Shown here: positions 26,533 to 34,634 of the stretch, piece after piece
Position numbering within the stretch: the first letter of the stretch is position 1
Layout of the letters: every line of letters begins with the position of its first letter
NCBI GenBank assembly: GCA_963663905.2
Contig: OY760657.1
Location: 4,960,001-5,024,000, forward strand
Length of the DNA: 64,000 nt
DNA from: Saccharicrinis sp963663905
Lineage (GTDB): Bacteria; Bacteroidota; Bacteroidia; Bacteroidales; Marinilabiliaceae
Reading direction: 5' to 3'
Translations under genes and position numbers: made by a program
Notes under the pieces: model-generated
Told to the model about the DNA's origin: nothing
Databases searched by the model: none
Seen by the model: the letters and a program-made list of their open reading frames with translations, nothing else

Positions 26533-26913
26533 CTATGCATTTTTTGTAATTAAAGAATCAAAAAAACGTAACGATTCGTTTACGTCATTTAAATCAATTT
26601 GATGTTGTTGAGATTGCAGGAGTCCTGATTTAATCACAGGAATTAATTTTTGAGTATTAGACACTATTTCATTGGAACTAGCAATACTTCCATCTCTTAA
26701 CCCACTGTAAACAATTTCAATGGGTTTAACAATATGATCAACACTTTCGATACCTAACATAGGAGCAGTGCCTTTAATATTGTGAGTGATTGCAAAAACT
26801 TTTTCAATGATACAATCTTCTAATTCTCCTTTCTTTTCCCTAACAAGGTTTTCTATAAGTTCTAAATCTTTTATAGAATCCTTAATAAAAGTCTCCTTAA
26901 TTTTCTCAATCAT
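26533..26913 (-). CDS. Stand-alone HPt (histidine phosphotransfer) protein
   Basis: 126 residues forming one four-helix HPt domain with phosphoacceptor His44 in VFAITHNIKGTAPMLGI, very close to the CheA P1 motif (AMHSLKGGGAMFGF). Its start codon overlaps the stop of the upstream response regulator gene (ATGA), implying translational coupling. It could be a detached extra P1 domain phosphorylated by CheA, or a phosphate buffer/sink connecting CheA to other receivers. The histidine-kinase-like protein without His (21755-22657) could in principle use it as a trans phosphoacceptor; that is speculation. Confidence 0.88.
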   Translation of the reverse strand: MIEKIKETFIKDSIKDLELIENLVREKKGELEDCIIEKVFAITHNIKGTAPMLGIESVDHIVKPIEIVYSGLRDGSIASSNEIVSNTQKLIPVIKSGLLQSQQHQIDLNDVNESLRFFDSLITKNA

Positions 26914-27275
26914 CGTAATACTCTTGATATCGCACTAAGTAATTTTGCAGGAACAAATGGTTTAATAATCCAACCTGTAGCACCAGCCTGCTTAGCTTCC
27001 ATCTTTTTCGCAGCTTGTGATTCTGTAGTTAAAAATAAAATTGGAATATGCTTGTAAGCATCAATTTCTCTAACTTTACGAATCAAGCCTAAACCATCAA
27101 GATTTGGCATATGTAAGTCAGTAATAATGATATCAATGGTACGCCCATCTAAAAATTGTAAAGCATCTTCACCATCAACACCAACTAATACATCATAACC
27201 TTCATTTTGAAGAGTAAAGTTAACAACTTCTCTTATACTTTCTGAGTCATCAACAATAAGAACTGTCTTAGCCAT
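26910..27275 (-). CDS. cheY: Single-domain response regulator, CheY-like
   Basis: 121 residues, a lone receiver domain. Acidic pocket Asp9/Asp10 in LIVDDSESIRE, phosphoacceptor Asp53 in ITDLHMPNLDG, Thr in LFLTTES and Lys in WIIKPFVP. It lies 19 bases downstream of the STAS gene and overlaps the HPt gene by 4 bases, just upstream of cheA. It should be the diffusible output of CheA, but no flagellar switch is encoded here, so its target (gliding machinery, SiaABC, transporter or a phosphate sink) is unknown. Confidence 0.93.
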   Translation of the reverse strand: MAKTVLIVDDSESIREVVNFTLQNEGYDVLVGVDGEDALQFLDGRTIDIIITDLHMPNLDGLGLIRKVREIDAYKHIPILFLTTESQAAKKMEAKQAGATGWIIKPFVPAKLLSAISRVLR

Positions 27276-27294
27276 AATTAGTTAAAATTAATTT

Positions 27295-27606
27295 CTATAG
27301 TTTAAATAGATTGTTAAATCCTGCATTTGATATTAGTCCATCAATATCTTCACCAAAAATACCTTCAATAACACACTCTTTTCCTTTATTTTCAATTGAT
27401 TTCTTTAAAGAACTCATTAATTGAATAAAAGTTACATCTAATGCTGAAGGATTGGTTATATGAATATCTAAATTATTTGAAAAATCAACAGCTTCCAAAA
27501 CACTATCTCTAATTTTACTTATATGATTAATTATAAGTTCACCAGAGATTATCATTTTACTCTGACCTTTTTCATGTTTTACATCAACAGAGAACGCTGC
27601 ATCCAT
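27295..27606 (-). CDS. STAS-domain protein (anti-sigma-antagonist-like)
   Basis: 103 residues with the beta-alpha sandwich pattern of a STAS domain: SKMIISGELIINHISKIRDSVLEA, then LDIHITNPSALDVTFIQLM, then KECVIEGIFGEDIDGLISNAGF. In SpoIIAA-type proteins a Ser directly after the conserved Asp of D-S-[ST]-G is phosphorylated; here the local sequence is LDVTFIQL, with Val at that place and a Thr next to it. It may therefore be unphosphorylated or use Thr. It sits between the chemoreceptor and the CheY-like gene. STAS proteins are seen in other chemosensory operons, with little functional knowledge. Confidence 0.83.
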   Translation of the reverse strand: MDAAFSVDVKHEKGQSKMIISGELIINHISKIRDSVLEAVDFSNNLDIHITNPSALDVTFIQLMSSLKKSIENKGKECVIEGIFGEDIDGLISNAGFNNLFKL

Positions 27607-27626
27607 AATAATTCTTTGTTATAAAA

Positions 27627-29327
27627 TTAAAATTTCTCGTAATTATCCAAATCAAAATCTTTGTCTAAATTTATAATATCACCTTTAGATGATACATCAG
27701 TTTTTGTCTTTGTAAAATTTGATGTAATTACTTCTTCTTTATCTAATATTTCAGAATCTATATTTTCTTCTGCTACTTTAGCTACATAATCATTATCACC
27801 AATATTAAAGAAGCTAACTGCTTCTTTTAATCTATCCGCCAACACAGAAAGTTGCTCAGCACTTTGAGTCAATTCATCAGACGATGATGCATTTTCCTGT
27901 GTAATTAGATTCAGATTTTGCATTGCCATATTAATTTGCTCTGCACCTGTTTTTTGTTCAATACTGGCTGCTGATATTTCTTTAATTAACTGGGTAGTTT
28001 TTTCAATATCTGGTACTAATAATCTTGATTTTTCTCCTGCTTCCTGAGAAACTTTCAAACCACTATTAACAAGTGTATGTATCTCATCTGCAGCAACTTT
28101 ACTTCTTTCTGCAAGTTTTCTAACTTCTGCAGCAACTACTGAGAACCCACGTCCATGCTCACCAGCACGTGCAGCTTCAACAGCAGCATTAAGTGCTAAA
28201 ATATTAGTTTGAAAGGCTATATCACCGATAATAGTAATTTTTTCTGCAACAGTTTTCATAGAAGTGGCAGCTTCTGATGATAGTTTATCTGCAATATTTA
28301 CATCTTTAGCTGTTTCTACAGTAATCTTCTCTGTTTCTACAGCATTTTCGGTGTTTTGATCAATATTAGCAACCATTTCTTCGATTGAAGTAGAAACCTC
28401 TTCAGCGGAAGCAGCTTGATCGGCAGATCCTTTTGATAATTGTAAAGAACTATCTTTTACGTTTTGACCACTAGAAACAAGATCATTTGCGTTTTCCTTA
28501 ATAGTTACAACAATACCTTTAAGATTTATTGCCATTTTATTAAGTGCGTCTGCTAATAAACCAATTTCATCTTGCTGACTGATTTCCAATTCAGCAGTTA
28601 AATCTCCCTGACCAATAGCTTGTGCAAAAGTTAATCCTTTATTCAATGGTTTTACAATGCTTGTATACAATACATATGCACTAAATACTGCAACTGCAGC
28701 CAGAACAAAGATCATAATAATCACGAATAGTCCGAAACCAGCAAAGGAACTTTCCATTTCATTTAAAGAATCATCATTTAATGCTTTAAATTTAGTTTCA
28801 AGTACATCCAGATCTTTATTAATTTCAGTTCCTAAATTAATAATTTCTCCATCCTCCTGAACCATTGGCTCTACTTCAAAAATAACCATCACGTCGTCAT
28901 AAGACTCAAAAGTATTAAGACTGGACATTACATATTTTTGTTTTTCGAATAATGAATCAGTCTTATGTACTATCGTATTATAAAACTCCTGATCCTCTTT
29001 ATTCCAATGTTGATTAATTAACTCTAACTCTGTTTTAAGTTTTGGATAATCGTCTTTAATCAAGGTTTCTAATCTTTGTTTATCCGAAGTTCCTGGTTGT
29101 CTGTCAACAAATACCCAACTTTTAATAAGCGACTTTGAATTGTTTACCATATCCTTAAACTGCTGTATTTTTTGAGCAGACGGACTATAAACGCCTGTAA
29201 TTTCTTCACTTAAATCCCTACTATTATGTAAAGTAACAAATGTAGAAACTCCATTAAAGATAATAGCTATTAAAATTAACCCAAAACCTGCAAATAGCTT
29301 TTGAGCAATATTCAATTTAATCTTCAT
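27627..29327 (-). CDS. Methyl-accepting chemotaxis protein with C-terminal tether-like pentapeptide
   Basis: 566 residues. TM1 about 10-31, a periplasmic four-helix-bundle-like sensor (about 32-198), TM2 about 199-222, HAMP about 223-277, and the methyl-accepting signalling hairpin with the tip FQTNILALNAAVEAARAGE (about 375-393) and GRGFSVVAAEVRKLAERS. The extreme C-terminus is LDNYEKF, where NYEKF resembles the NWETF pentapeptide that tethers CheR/CheB in enterobacterial receptors. The gene is the second in the array, 10 bases after the YfiR-like gene. It is the only receptor in the window; the periplasmic ligand cannot be predicted. Confidence 0.95.
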   Translation of the reverse strand: MKIKLNIAQKLFAGFGLILIAIIFNGVSTFVTLHNSRDLSEEITGVYSPSAQKIQQFKDMVNNSKSLIKSWVFVDRQPGTSDKQRLETLIKDDYPKLKTELELINQHWNKEDQEFYNTIVHKTDSLFEKQKYVMSSLNTFESYDDVMVIFEVEPMVQEDGEIINLGTEINKDLDVLETKFKALNDDSLNEMESSFAGFGLFVIIMIFVLAAVAVFSAYVLYTSIVKPLNKGLTFAQAIGQGDLTAELEISQQDEIGLLADALNKMAINLKGIVVTIKENANDLVSSGQNVKDSSLQLSKGSADQAASAEEVSTSIEEMVANIDQNTENAVETEKITVETAKDVNIADKLSSEAATSMKTVAEKITIIGDIAFQTNILALNAAVEAARAGEHGRGFSVVAAEVRKLAERSKVAADEIHTLVNSGLKVSQEAGEKSRLLVPDIEKTTQLIKEISAASIEQKTGAEQINMAMQNLNLITQENASSSDELTQSAEQLSVLADRLKEAVSFFNIGDNDYVAKVAEENIDSEILDKEEVITSNFTKTKTDVSSKGDIINLDKDFDLDNYEKF

Positions 29328-29337
29328 ACTAAAATTT

Positions 29338-29850
29338 TTACTTTTTTATGGCTGCAGCCATATTTGCTAATTTAGAACTAATACTTAAGCCCAAAGATTG
29401 CGCATTGGCTTCATGAACCTCAAACTTAAGGTTATTATCTCTTACTACAAAATTAATTACTGCACCATAATCAGTAGCACCTTCACTTTCAGTAATTATT
29501 AATGAATTTTTTCCTAGTTTACTTTTTAGTGTTTCAGCATGACGTGAAAAATTAACATAAGATGATACATATAAAACCTGACAATCGGTTACTTCTTCCA
29601 CGTTATTAAACTCCTTAATTACTACAGTCTGATAACCAAATTTTTTACCAGCTGATTGGGAATTTAGCCATTCTGCAATTTTCGGACTTTTTAATACCCC
29701 AATTACAAAATCACCTTGTTTTGCCTCTTCTGCCCAACCAATATATCGTATGAAATTTAAAGTAAATACAGACTTATATTTCTCAACTTGACTAAAACCA
29801 GTCAATGGTATAAGCACTAAAAAGAATAATAATAAAATTTGTTTCCTCAT
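29338..29850 (-). CDS. YfiR-family (DUF4154) periplasmic protein, first gene of the chemosensory array
   Basis: 170 residues with a signal peptide (cleavage after GFS, before QVEKY). The mature protein has the YfiR/DUF4154 layout: KSVFTLNFIRYIGWAE at the start, FVIGVLKSPKIAEWL, CQVLYVSSYVNFSR, SLIITESEGATDYGAVINFVV and a helical end SISSKLANMAAAIKK. In Pseudomonas YfiR is a periplasmic repressor of the YfiN diguanylate cyclase. Here no YfiN/GGDEF gene is nearby; the neighbour is a chemoreceptor 10 bases downstream, so this protein could be a periplasmic ligand-binding partner of that receptor. It is the promoter-proximal gene of the array; no clear TAnnTTTG was found upstream. Confidence 0.86.
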   Translation of the reverse strand: MRKQILLLFFLVLIPLTGFSQVEKYKSVFTLNFIRYIGWAEEAKQGDFVIGVLKSPKIAEWLNSQSAGKKFGYQTVVIKEFNNVEEVTDCQVLYVSSYVNFSRHAETLKSKLGKNSLIITESEGATDYGAVINFVVRDNNLKFEVHEANAQSLGLSISSKLANMAAAIKK

Positions 29851-29998
29851 AACACTTTCTGAATATGTAATTATTGTTTTCCTTCCCCATAGTACGACGA
29901 ATAAAATATTAGGTTACCTTTTTTGTTTATAAAATGTTGAAAAGTACGAACACTTAAAATATTTAATAATTTAAAATGGTATTAAAATAATATTCACA

Positions 29999-30006
29999 TA
30001 ACTTTG
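29999..30006 (+). promoter_or_regulatory. Bacteroidota-type -7 element (TAACTTTG)
   Basis: Exact TAnnTTTG 30 bases upstream of the ATG at 30036, in the 185-base gap between the divergent chemosensory array and the rightward genes. No clear -33 element is seen. Confidence 0.6.
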
Positions 30007-30035
30007 TCAGCACTTTACAAATACTTGGTATATAA

Positions 30036-31109
30036 ATGAGAAATTTTAATGTTTTCAATTTAGGAGAGGGAGAATATTTCGAGATAAGAGTTAAATCAAC
30101 TTTATTAGATATTAAAAAACAACTTGAAGGACATAAGATATTTAAGATAGATGTGTTTTTACATTCTAATAATTCAGAAGAGTACTTGAACGAATGTCAT
30201 ATAATTAATACTTACATAAAAGAAATTTTTAAAGGTGAGATTCCGGCTACAACATATATATCAAACGATCCCGCCTTTAATGATGACGTGTTATTTTCTT
30301 GTCAATCGAACAATGACAATTCTATAAAAATCAATTATAAAAAATTATTAAACCATCATTATACAACTATAGAACATAAAGATGGTATAGAATTAATATC
30401 AGGTGGTATACATTTTAATGAGAGTTCTCAACTTTTAAGTTTTCAGAGAGCTTTTGATTTTGCTGAACAATTATTAATGGCAGAAGATATGAATTTTGGT
30501 AATTTATACCGTCAATGGAATTATATTCCATCAATAAATGAAATCTCTGACTTTAATAATTCATCTAAATCAAATTTTGAAATAATTAATGAACTAAAAT
30601 CTATTTTCACCGATGAATCAATATATAAAAACGGATATCCTTCTGTATCTGATATAGGCATTAATTTAGGAGGGATGACTATTGATTTTATGGCATTAAG
30701 CAATTATTCCCAGTCAAGCACTTTATATATTGAATCAGAATACTACTTACCTTATTCAGAAATAGCAAAATTTTTGAACTTGGAAAACGATGAAATATGG
30801 ATTTCCGGGTCTTGCTTAAACTTTGAACCTACTAAGGATATCGAGAAGCAAACATTAAAAGCACTAGATGAAACATTTAAACTGATTGATTGTAAAAATC
30901 TAGAATCTTCAAATATAGAAACAGACAAGAACAATAACTTTAAGACTGGTTTTAAATTAATAAAAGCATACGTAAAATTTGAATCTCATAATCAGGAGGT
31001 AAAAAATATTATCAATTCAGTTTTACCTGATACAAACTGTATCATAATTAATACAGAATTCTACAACAAAGAAAAACTCATTGAATTAGAATCATTTACA
31101 TCTCTATAA
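30036..31109 (+). CDS. RidA/chorismatase-like (FkbO/Hyg5-type fold) protein, divergent
   Basis: 357 residues. The middle and end resemble the two RidA-like barrels of the chorismatase (FkbO/Hyg5/XanB2) family: LISGGIHFNE then an AFDFAEQLL helix, NLYRQWNYIPSI (compare the RTWNYLP motif), and near the C-terminus IWISGSCLNFEPTKDIEKQT, which parallels the ISGTAS...GD..AQT block. The match is only by motif and spacing and is weak in the first 100 residues. Chorismatases convert chorismate to hydroxybenzoates or dihydroxycyclohexadienes, which feed pigments such as xanthomonadin; whether the active site survives is unclear. It has its own promoter and starts divergently from the chemosensory array. 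Confidence 0.55.
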   Translation: MRNFNVFNLGEGEYFEIRVKSTLLDIKKQLEGHKIFKIDVFLHSNNSEEYLNECHIINTYIKEIFKGEIPATTYISNDPAFNDDVLFSCQSNNDNSIKINYKKLLNHHYTTIEHKDGIELISGGIHFNESSQLLSFQRAFDFAEQLLMAEDMNFGNLYRQWNYIPSINEISDFNNSSKSNFEIINELKSIFTDESIYKNGYPSVSDIGINLGGMTIDFMALSNYSQSSTLYIESEYYLPYSEIAKFLNLENDEIWISGSCLNFEPTKDIEKQTLKALDETFKLIDCKNLESSNIETDKNNNFKTGFKLIKAYVKFESHNQEVKNIINSVLPDTNCIIINTEFYNKEKLIELESFTSL

Positions 31110-31204
31110 TTTATAAAAGAAGTTAATATTAGATATTTTTCAAGTATGTTTTTCAATTTATAATAACTTCGCAACTCATTTTTATTATTTAATTCAATTT
31201 TGTA

Positions 31205-33598
31205 ATGTGGATTTTAATCGCACGAACAATTTTAAAAAATAGAATATTACTCTTAAGTATTTTATTGGTTATTACATCATTTATGGCATATAAGGCAGGC
31301 GATGTTCAAATGTCATATCAATATGCTCCATTATTGCCAGAAGATGATCCAGCTTATATTGAGTACCAAAATTTTGAAGAGCAATTTGGTAATGAAGGGA
31401 ACCTCATGGTTATTGGTGTTACAGATAAAGACTTTTTTAAACTTAATCACTTCAAAATCTGGACCAATTTTACCAAATCATTATCACAAATAAGTGGTGT
31501 TAGTTCTGTTTTATCGGCAACTGAATCATACAATTTAATAAAGAATACTAAAGAAAAACAATTCAATATAATTCCAGTATTCAATGATAATATAAATTCA
31601 CAATACGAATTAGATTCAATTAGTTCGGAATTTTTTAATTTACCTTTTTATGAAGGTAATCTCTATAATAAAAAAACAAGTACTTATTTATTAGCCATAA
31701 CTCTGGAACCGGAGATTCTTCAAAGTCCTGAAAGAGTTGAATTAATTAATAATATAGTTAAAGCAGGTACTGAATATTCTGAAAAATCAAATAATGAAAT
31801 TCATTATTCAGGATTACCATACATTAGAGTTACAACAGCTGAAATGATAAAAAAAGAGCTGAACATGTTTGTTTTTATGGCTCTTGGAGTTACTGCTATC
31901 ATTATGTTCTTATTCTTTAGATCTTTTAAGGTGGTAATGTTTTCGATGCTTGTAGTAGGAGTTGCAGTAATTTGGGCTTTGGGAACTCAAGCTTTGTTTG
32001 GATATAAAATTACAATTCTTACAGGAATGATTCCACCTTTAATTATTGTTATTGGTATACCTAACTCTGTTTTTTTATTAAACAAATATCATCAGGAGTA
32101 CAGAAAACATGGAAATAAAATAAAAGCTCTTCAGAGAGTAATCTGCAAAATAGGTAACGCAACATTTTTAACAAATTTAACTACTGCATCAGGATTTGCA
32201 ACTTTTATTTTTACCAGCAGTAAAATTCTTGTTGAATTTGGTGTTATTGCAGCTATTAATATTATTGGTGTTTTTATTTTATCTCTCTTATTAATACCCA
32301 TAATATTCAGCTTTGTATCTGAACCTAAAGAGCGTCACCTAAATCACCTTGAAAATAAAGCTGTAAATAAAATAGTTGACAAACTTATACATATTTCTTT
32401 AAATCATAGAACAACCGTATATACAACAGCAGGAGTTATTTTAATTTTTGGATTAATTGGAATATCAATGATCAAAACAACTGGCTATATGCTAGATGAC
32501 ATACCTCATGATGATCCTTTATATCTTGATTTAAAATATTTTGAAGATAATTTTGATGGATTAATGCCACTTGAAATTATGATAGATACCCAAAAGCCTA
32601 ATGGTATTTTAAAAGCAAGTAACCTTAAAAAAATGGATAAATTTCATCAAGAAATATCTGCGCATTCAGATATTTCCAAGGCTATTTCATTATCAGAGGT
32701 TGTTAAGTTTGCAAGACAGGGTTTTTATAACGGTAATAAAAAATACTATGGTATTCCAAGCAATCAGGAAAGAAATTTCTTGCTATCTTATGTTTCGAAC
32801 TCAAAAGGTGATCAACAAAAATTAATAACCAATTTTATTGATACAGCTCGAACAAAAACCAGATTAAGCTTTAGATTAAAAGATATTGGTACTACAAAAA
32901 TGTCCGAATTAAACGATTTAATTATAAAGAGTTTAAACGATGAATTTCCTGGTGACAAATATATTACTTCTGTTACTGGTGCAAGTATTCTTTTCTTTAA
33001 AGGAACAAAATATCTTATACAAAACTTATTTGTAAGCTTGTTTTTAGCAATTATACTAATTGCATCATTTATGGCATGGATGTTTTCTTCGAAAAGAATG
33101 GTGTTAGTATCATTAATTCCTAATCTGGTACCTTTAATAATGACAGCTGCATTAATGGGATATTTTTCTATTCCTATTAAGCCATCTACAATATTAGTTT
33201 TTAGTATTGCTTTTGGTATATCCGTAGATGATACAATTCATTATTTAGCTAAATATAGACAAGAATTAAGTGAAACAAACTGGAGTATTAAAGCTGCTGT
33301 CGTTCTGGCATTAAAAGAAACAGGAGTTAGTATGATGTATACCTCAATAATTCTGTTTTTTGGATTTGGTATTTTTGGCTTTTCTGAATTTGGAGGAACT
33401 GTAGCTTTAGGTGTATTAGTAGCTGTTACTTTACTAATAGCACTATTCTCAAACTTAATTTTATTACCTTCGATTTTACTAACACTTGAAAAACTTATAA
33501 CCAACAAATCATTTAAGGAACCATTATTACATATATATAATGAGGATGAAGATATTGAGTTGGAAGAACTAAAAATTGAAAAGAAAATAAAAGAATAA
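31205..33598 (+). CDS. MMPL/RND family transporter
   Basis: 797 residues with the duplicated RND architecture: one membrane helix at the start (about 13-31), a periplasmic loop, a five-helix bundle (about 215-375), another single helix (about 395-415), a second loop and a second bundle (about 610-765). Characteristic segments are PPLIIVIGIPNSVFLLNKYH and FGISVDDTIHYLAKYRQE, the latter carrying the paired Asp of the proton relay. Such MMPL-type exporters in Gram-negative bacteria move lipids or hydrophobic compounds; hopanoid transport is one known case. A prenyl synthase gene follows 6 bases later, suggesting lipid or isoprenoid cargo, which is inference. A possible -7-like box TAACTTCG lies at 31164-31171. 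Confidence 0.92.
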   Translation: MWILIARTILKNRILLLSILLVITSFMAYKAGDVQMSYQYAPLLPEDDPAYIEYQNFEEQFGNEGNLMVIGVTDKDFFKLNHFKIWTNFTKSLSQISGVSSVLSATESYNLIKNTKEKQFNIIPVFNDNINSQYELDSISSEFFNLPFYEGNLYNKKTSTYLLAITLEPEILQSPERVELINNIVKAGTEYSEKSNNEIHYSGLPYIRVTTAEMIKKELNMFVFMALGVTAIIMFLFFRSFKVVMFSMLVVGVAVIWALGTQALFGYKITILTGMIPPLIIVIGIPNSVFLLNKYHQEYRKHGNKIKALQRVICKIGNATFLTNLTTASGFATFIFTSSKILVEFGVIAAINIIGVFILSLLLIPIIFSFVSEPKERHLNHLENKAVNKIVDKLIHISLNHRTTVYTTAGVILIFGLIGISMIKTTGYMLDDIPHDDPLYLDLKYFEDNFDGLMPLEIMIDTQKPNGILKASNLKKMDKFHQEISAHSDISKAISLSEVVKFARQGFYNGNKKYYGIPSNQERNFLLSYVSNSKGDQQKLITNFIDTARTKTRLSFRLKDIGTTKMSELNDLIIKSLNDEFPGDKYITSVTGASILFFKGTKYLIQNLFVSLFLAIILIASFMAWMFSSKRMVLVSLIPNLVPLIMTAALMGYFSIPIKPSTILVFSIAFGISVDDTIHYLAKYRQELSETNWSIKAAVVLALKETGVSMMYTSIILFFGFGIFGFSEFGGTVALGVLVAVTLLIALFSNLILLPSILLTLEKLITNKSFKEPLLHIYNEDEDIELEELKIEKKIKE

Positions 33599-33604
33599 AT
33601 ATAA

Positions 33605-34579
33605 ATGTTATCAATAAATCAGGTTCAGGATCTTATTAAAAATGAAATAGAGAAATCTAATTTTATTAAAAAGCCAATAAACTTATATGAACCCATTGAA
33701 TACACAATGGAGATGGGAGGTAAGAGAATCAGACCTCTTCTGTGTTTAATGGCAACTCAGCTCTTTAATGGAGATGTTTATAAAGCAATAAAGCCTGCAC
33801 TTGGACTTGAAATTTTTCATAATTTCACATTGTTACATGATGATATTATGGATAATGCAGATGTAAGACGCAACAGACCAACAGTTCATAAAAAATGGAA
33901 TGAAAATGTTGGAATTTTATCTGGAGATGCAATGCTTATTAATGCATACCAATATATATCTCAATGTGATAAAGATATTCTACCTGAACTTTTAAAATTA
34001 TTTAATGAAGTAGCTATTGGTGTTTGTGAAGGACAACAATATGATATGGATTTTGAAGAAAGGATAGATGTTTCAGTTGATGAATATCTGGAGATGATTA
34101 AACTAAAAACAGCAGTATTATTGGCTGGTAGTTTAAAAGCTGGAGCAATAGTAGCTAATGCAGCAATAAAAGACGCTGAATTAATATATAACTTTGGTAT
34201 TAATATAGGAATAGCATTTCAACTTCAGGATGATTATTTAGATTCTTTTGGAGATCAAAAAAGCTTTGGTAAAAAGATTGGTGGAGACATTGTTGCTAAC
34301 AAAAAAACATTTTTACTAATTACAGCATTAAATAATGCAACCTTTGAGGATAAACAAACGTTAAAAAGTTGGATTAATGCAAAAGATTTTAACGAGCAAG
34401 AAAAAATTAATGCTGTAAAGTCCATTTATTCAAAGAATTTAGTTGACGAATCTTCTAAAAAACTAATGCTTGAGTATTATAATCTTGCTATGGAAAATAT
34501 CTCCCATATTAATGGAAATGATAAAATTAAAGCTGAACTAATCAAATATGCATCTAATTTAATGCAAAGAATTAATTAG
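33605..34579 (+). CDS. Polyprenyl diphosphate synthase (trans-isoprenyl family)
   Basis: 324 residues with both aspartate-rich motifs of E-type prenyltransferases: LLHDDIMDNADVRR (first, about residues 78-91) and FQLQDDYLDSFGD (second, about 210). GGKRIRPLL near residue 38 binds the diphosphate. It condenses isopentenyl diphosphate onto an allylic primer in the cytoplasm; in Bacteroidota such enzymes most often make the menaquinone side chain. Chain length cannot be fixed by eye. It is 6 bases after the MMPL gene and probably co-transcribed. Confidence 0.93.
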   Translation: MLSINQVQDLIKNEIEKSNFIKKPINLYEPIEYTMEMGGKRIRPLLCLMATQLFNGDVYKAIKPALGLEIFHNFTLLHDDIMDNADVRRNRPTVHKKWNENVGILSGDAMLINAYQYISQCDKDILPELLKLFNEVAIGVCEGQQYDMDFEERIDVSVDEYLEMIKLKTAVLLAGSLKAGAIVANAAIKDAELIYNFGINIGIAFQLQDDYLDSFGDQKSFGKKIGGDIVANKKTFLLITALNNATFEDKQTLKSWINAKDFNEQEKINAVKSIYSKNLVDESSKKLMLEYYNLAMENISHINGNDKIKAELIKYASNLMQRIN

Positions 34580-34634
34580 TTCTATAAAATAATTTGTAAC
34601 TTTTTTGCCCAATTCATAATATTTTCAATATCTC

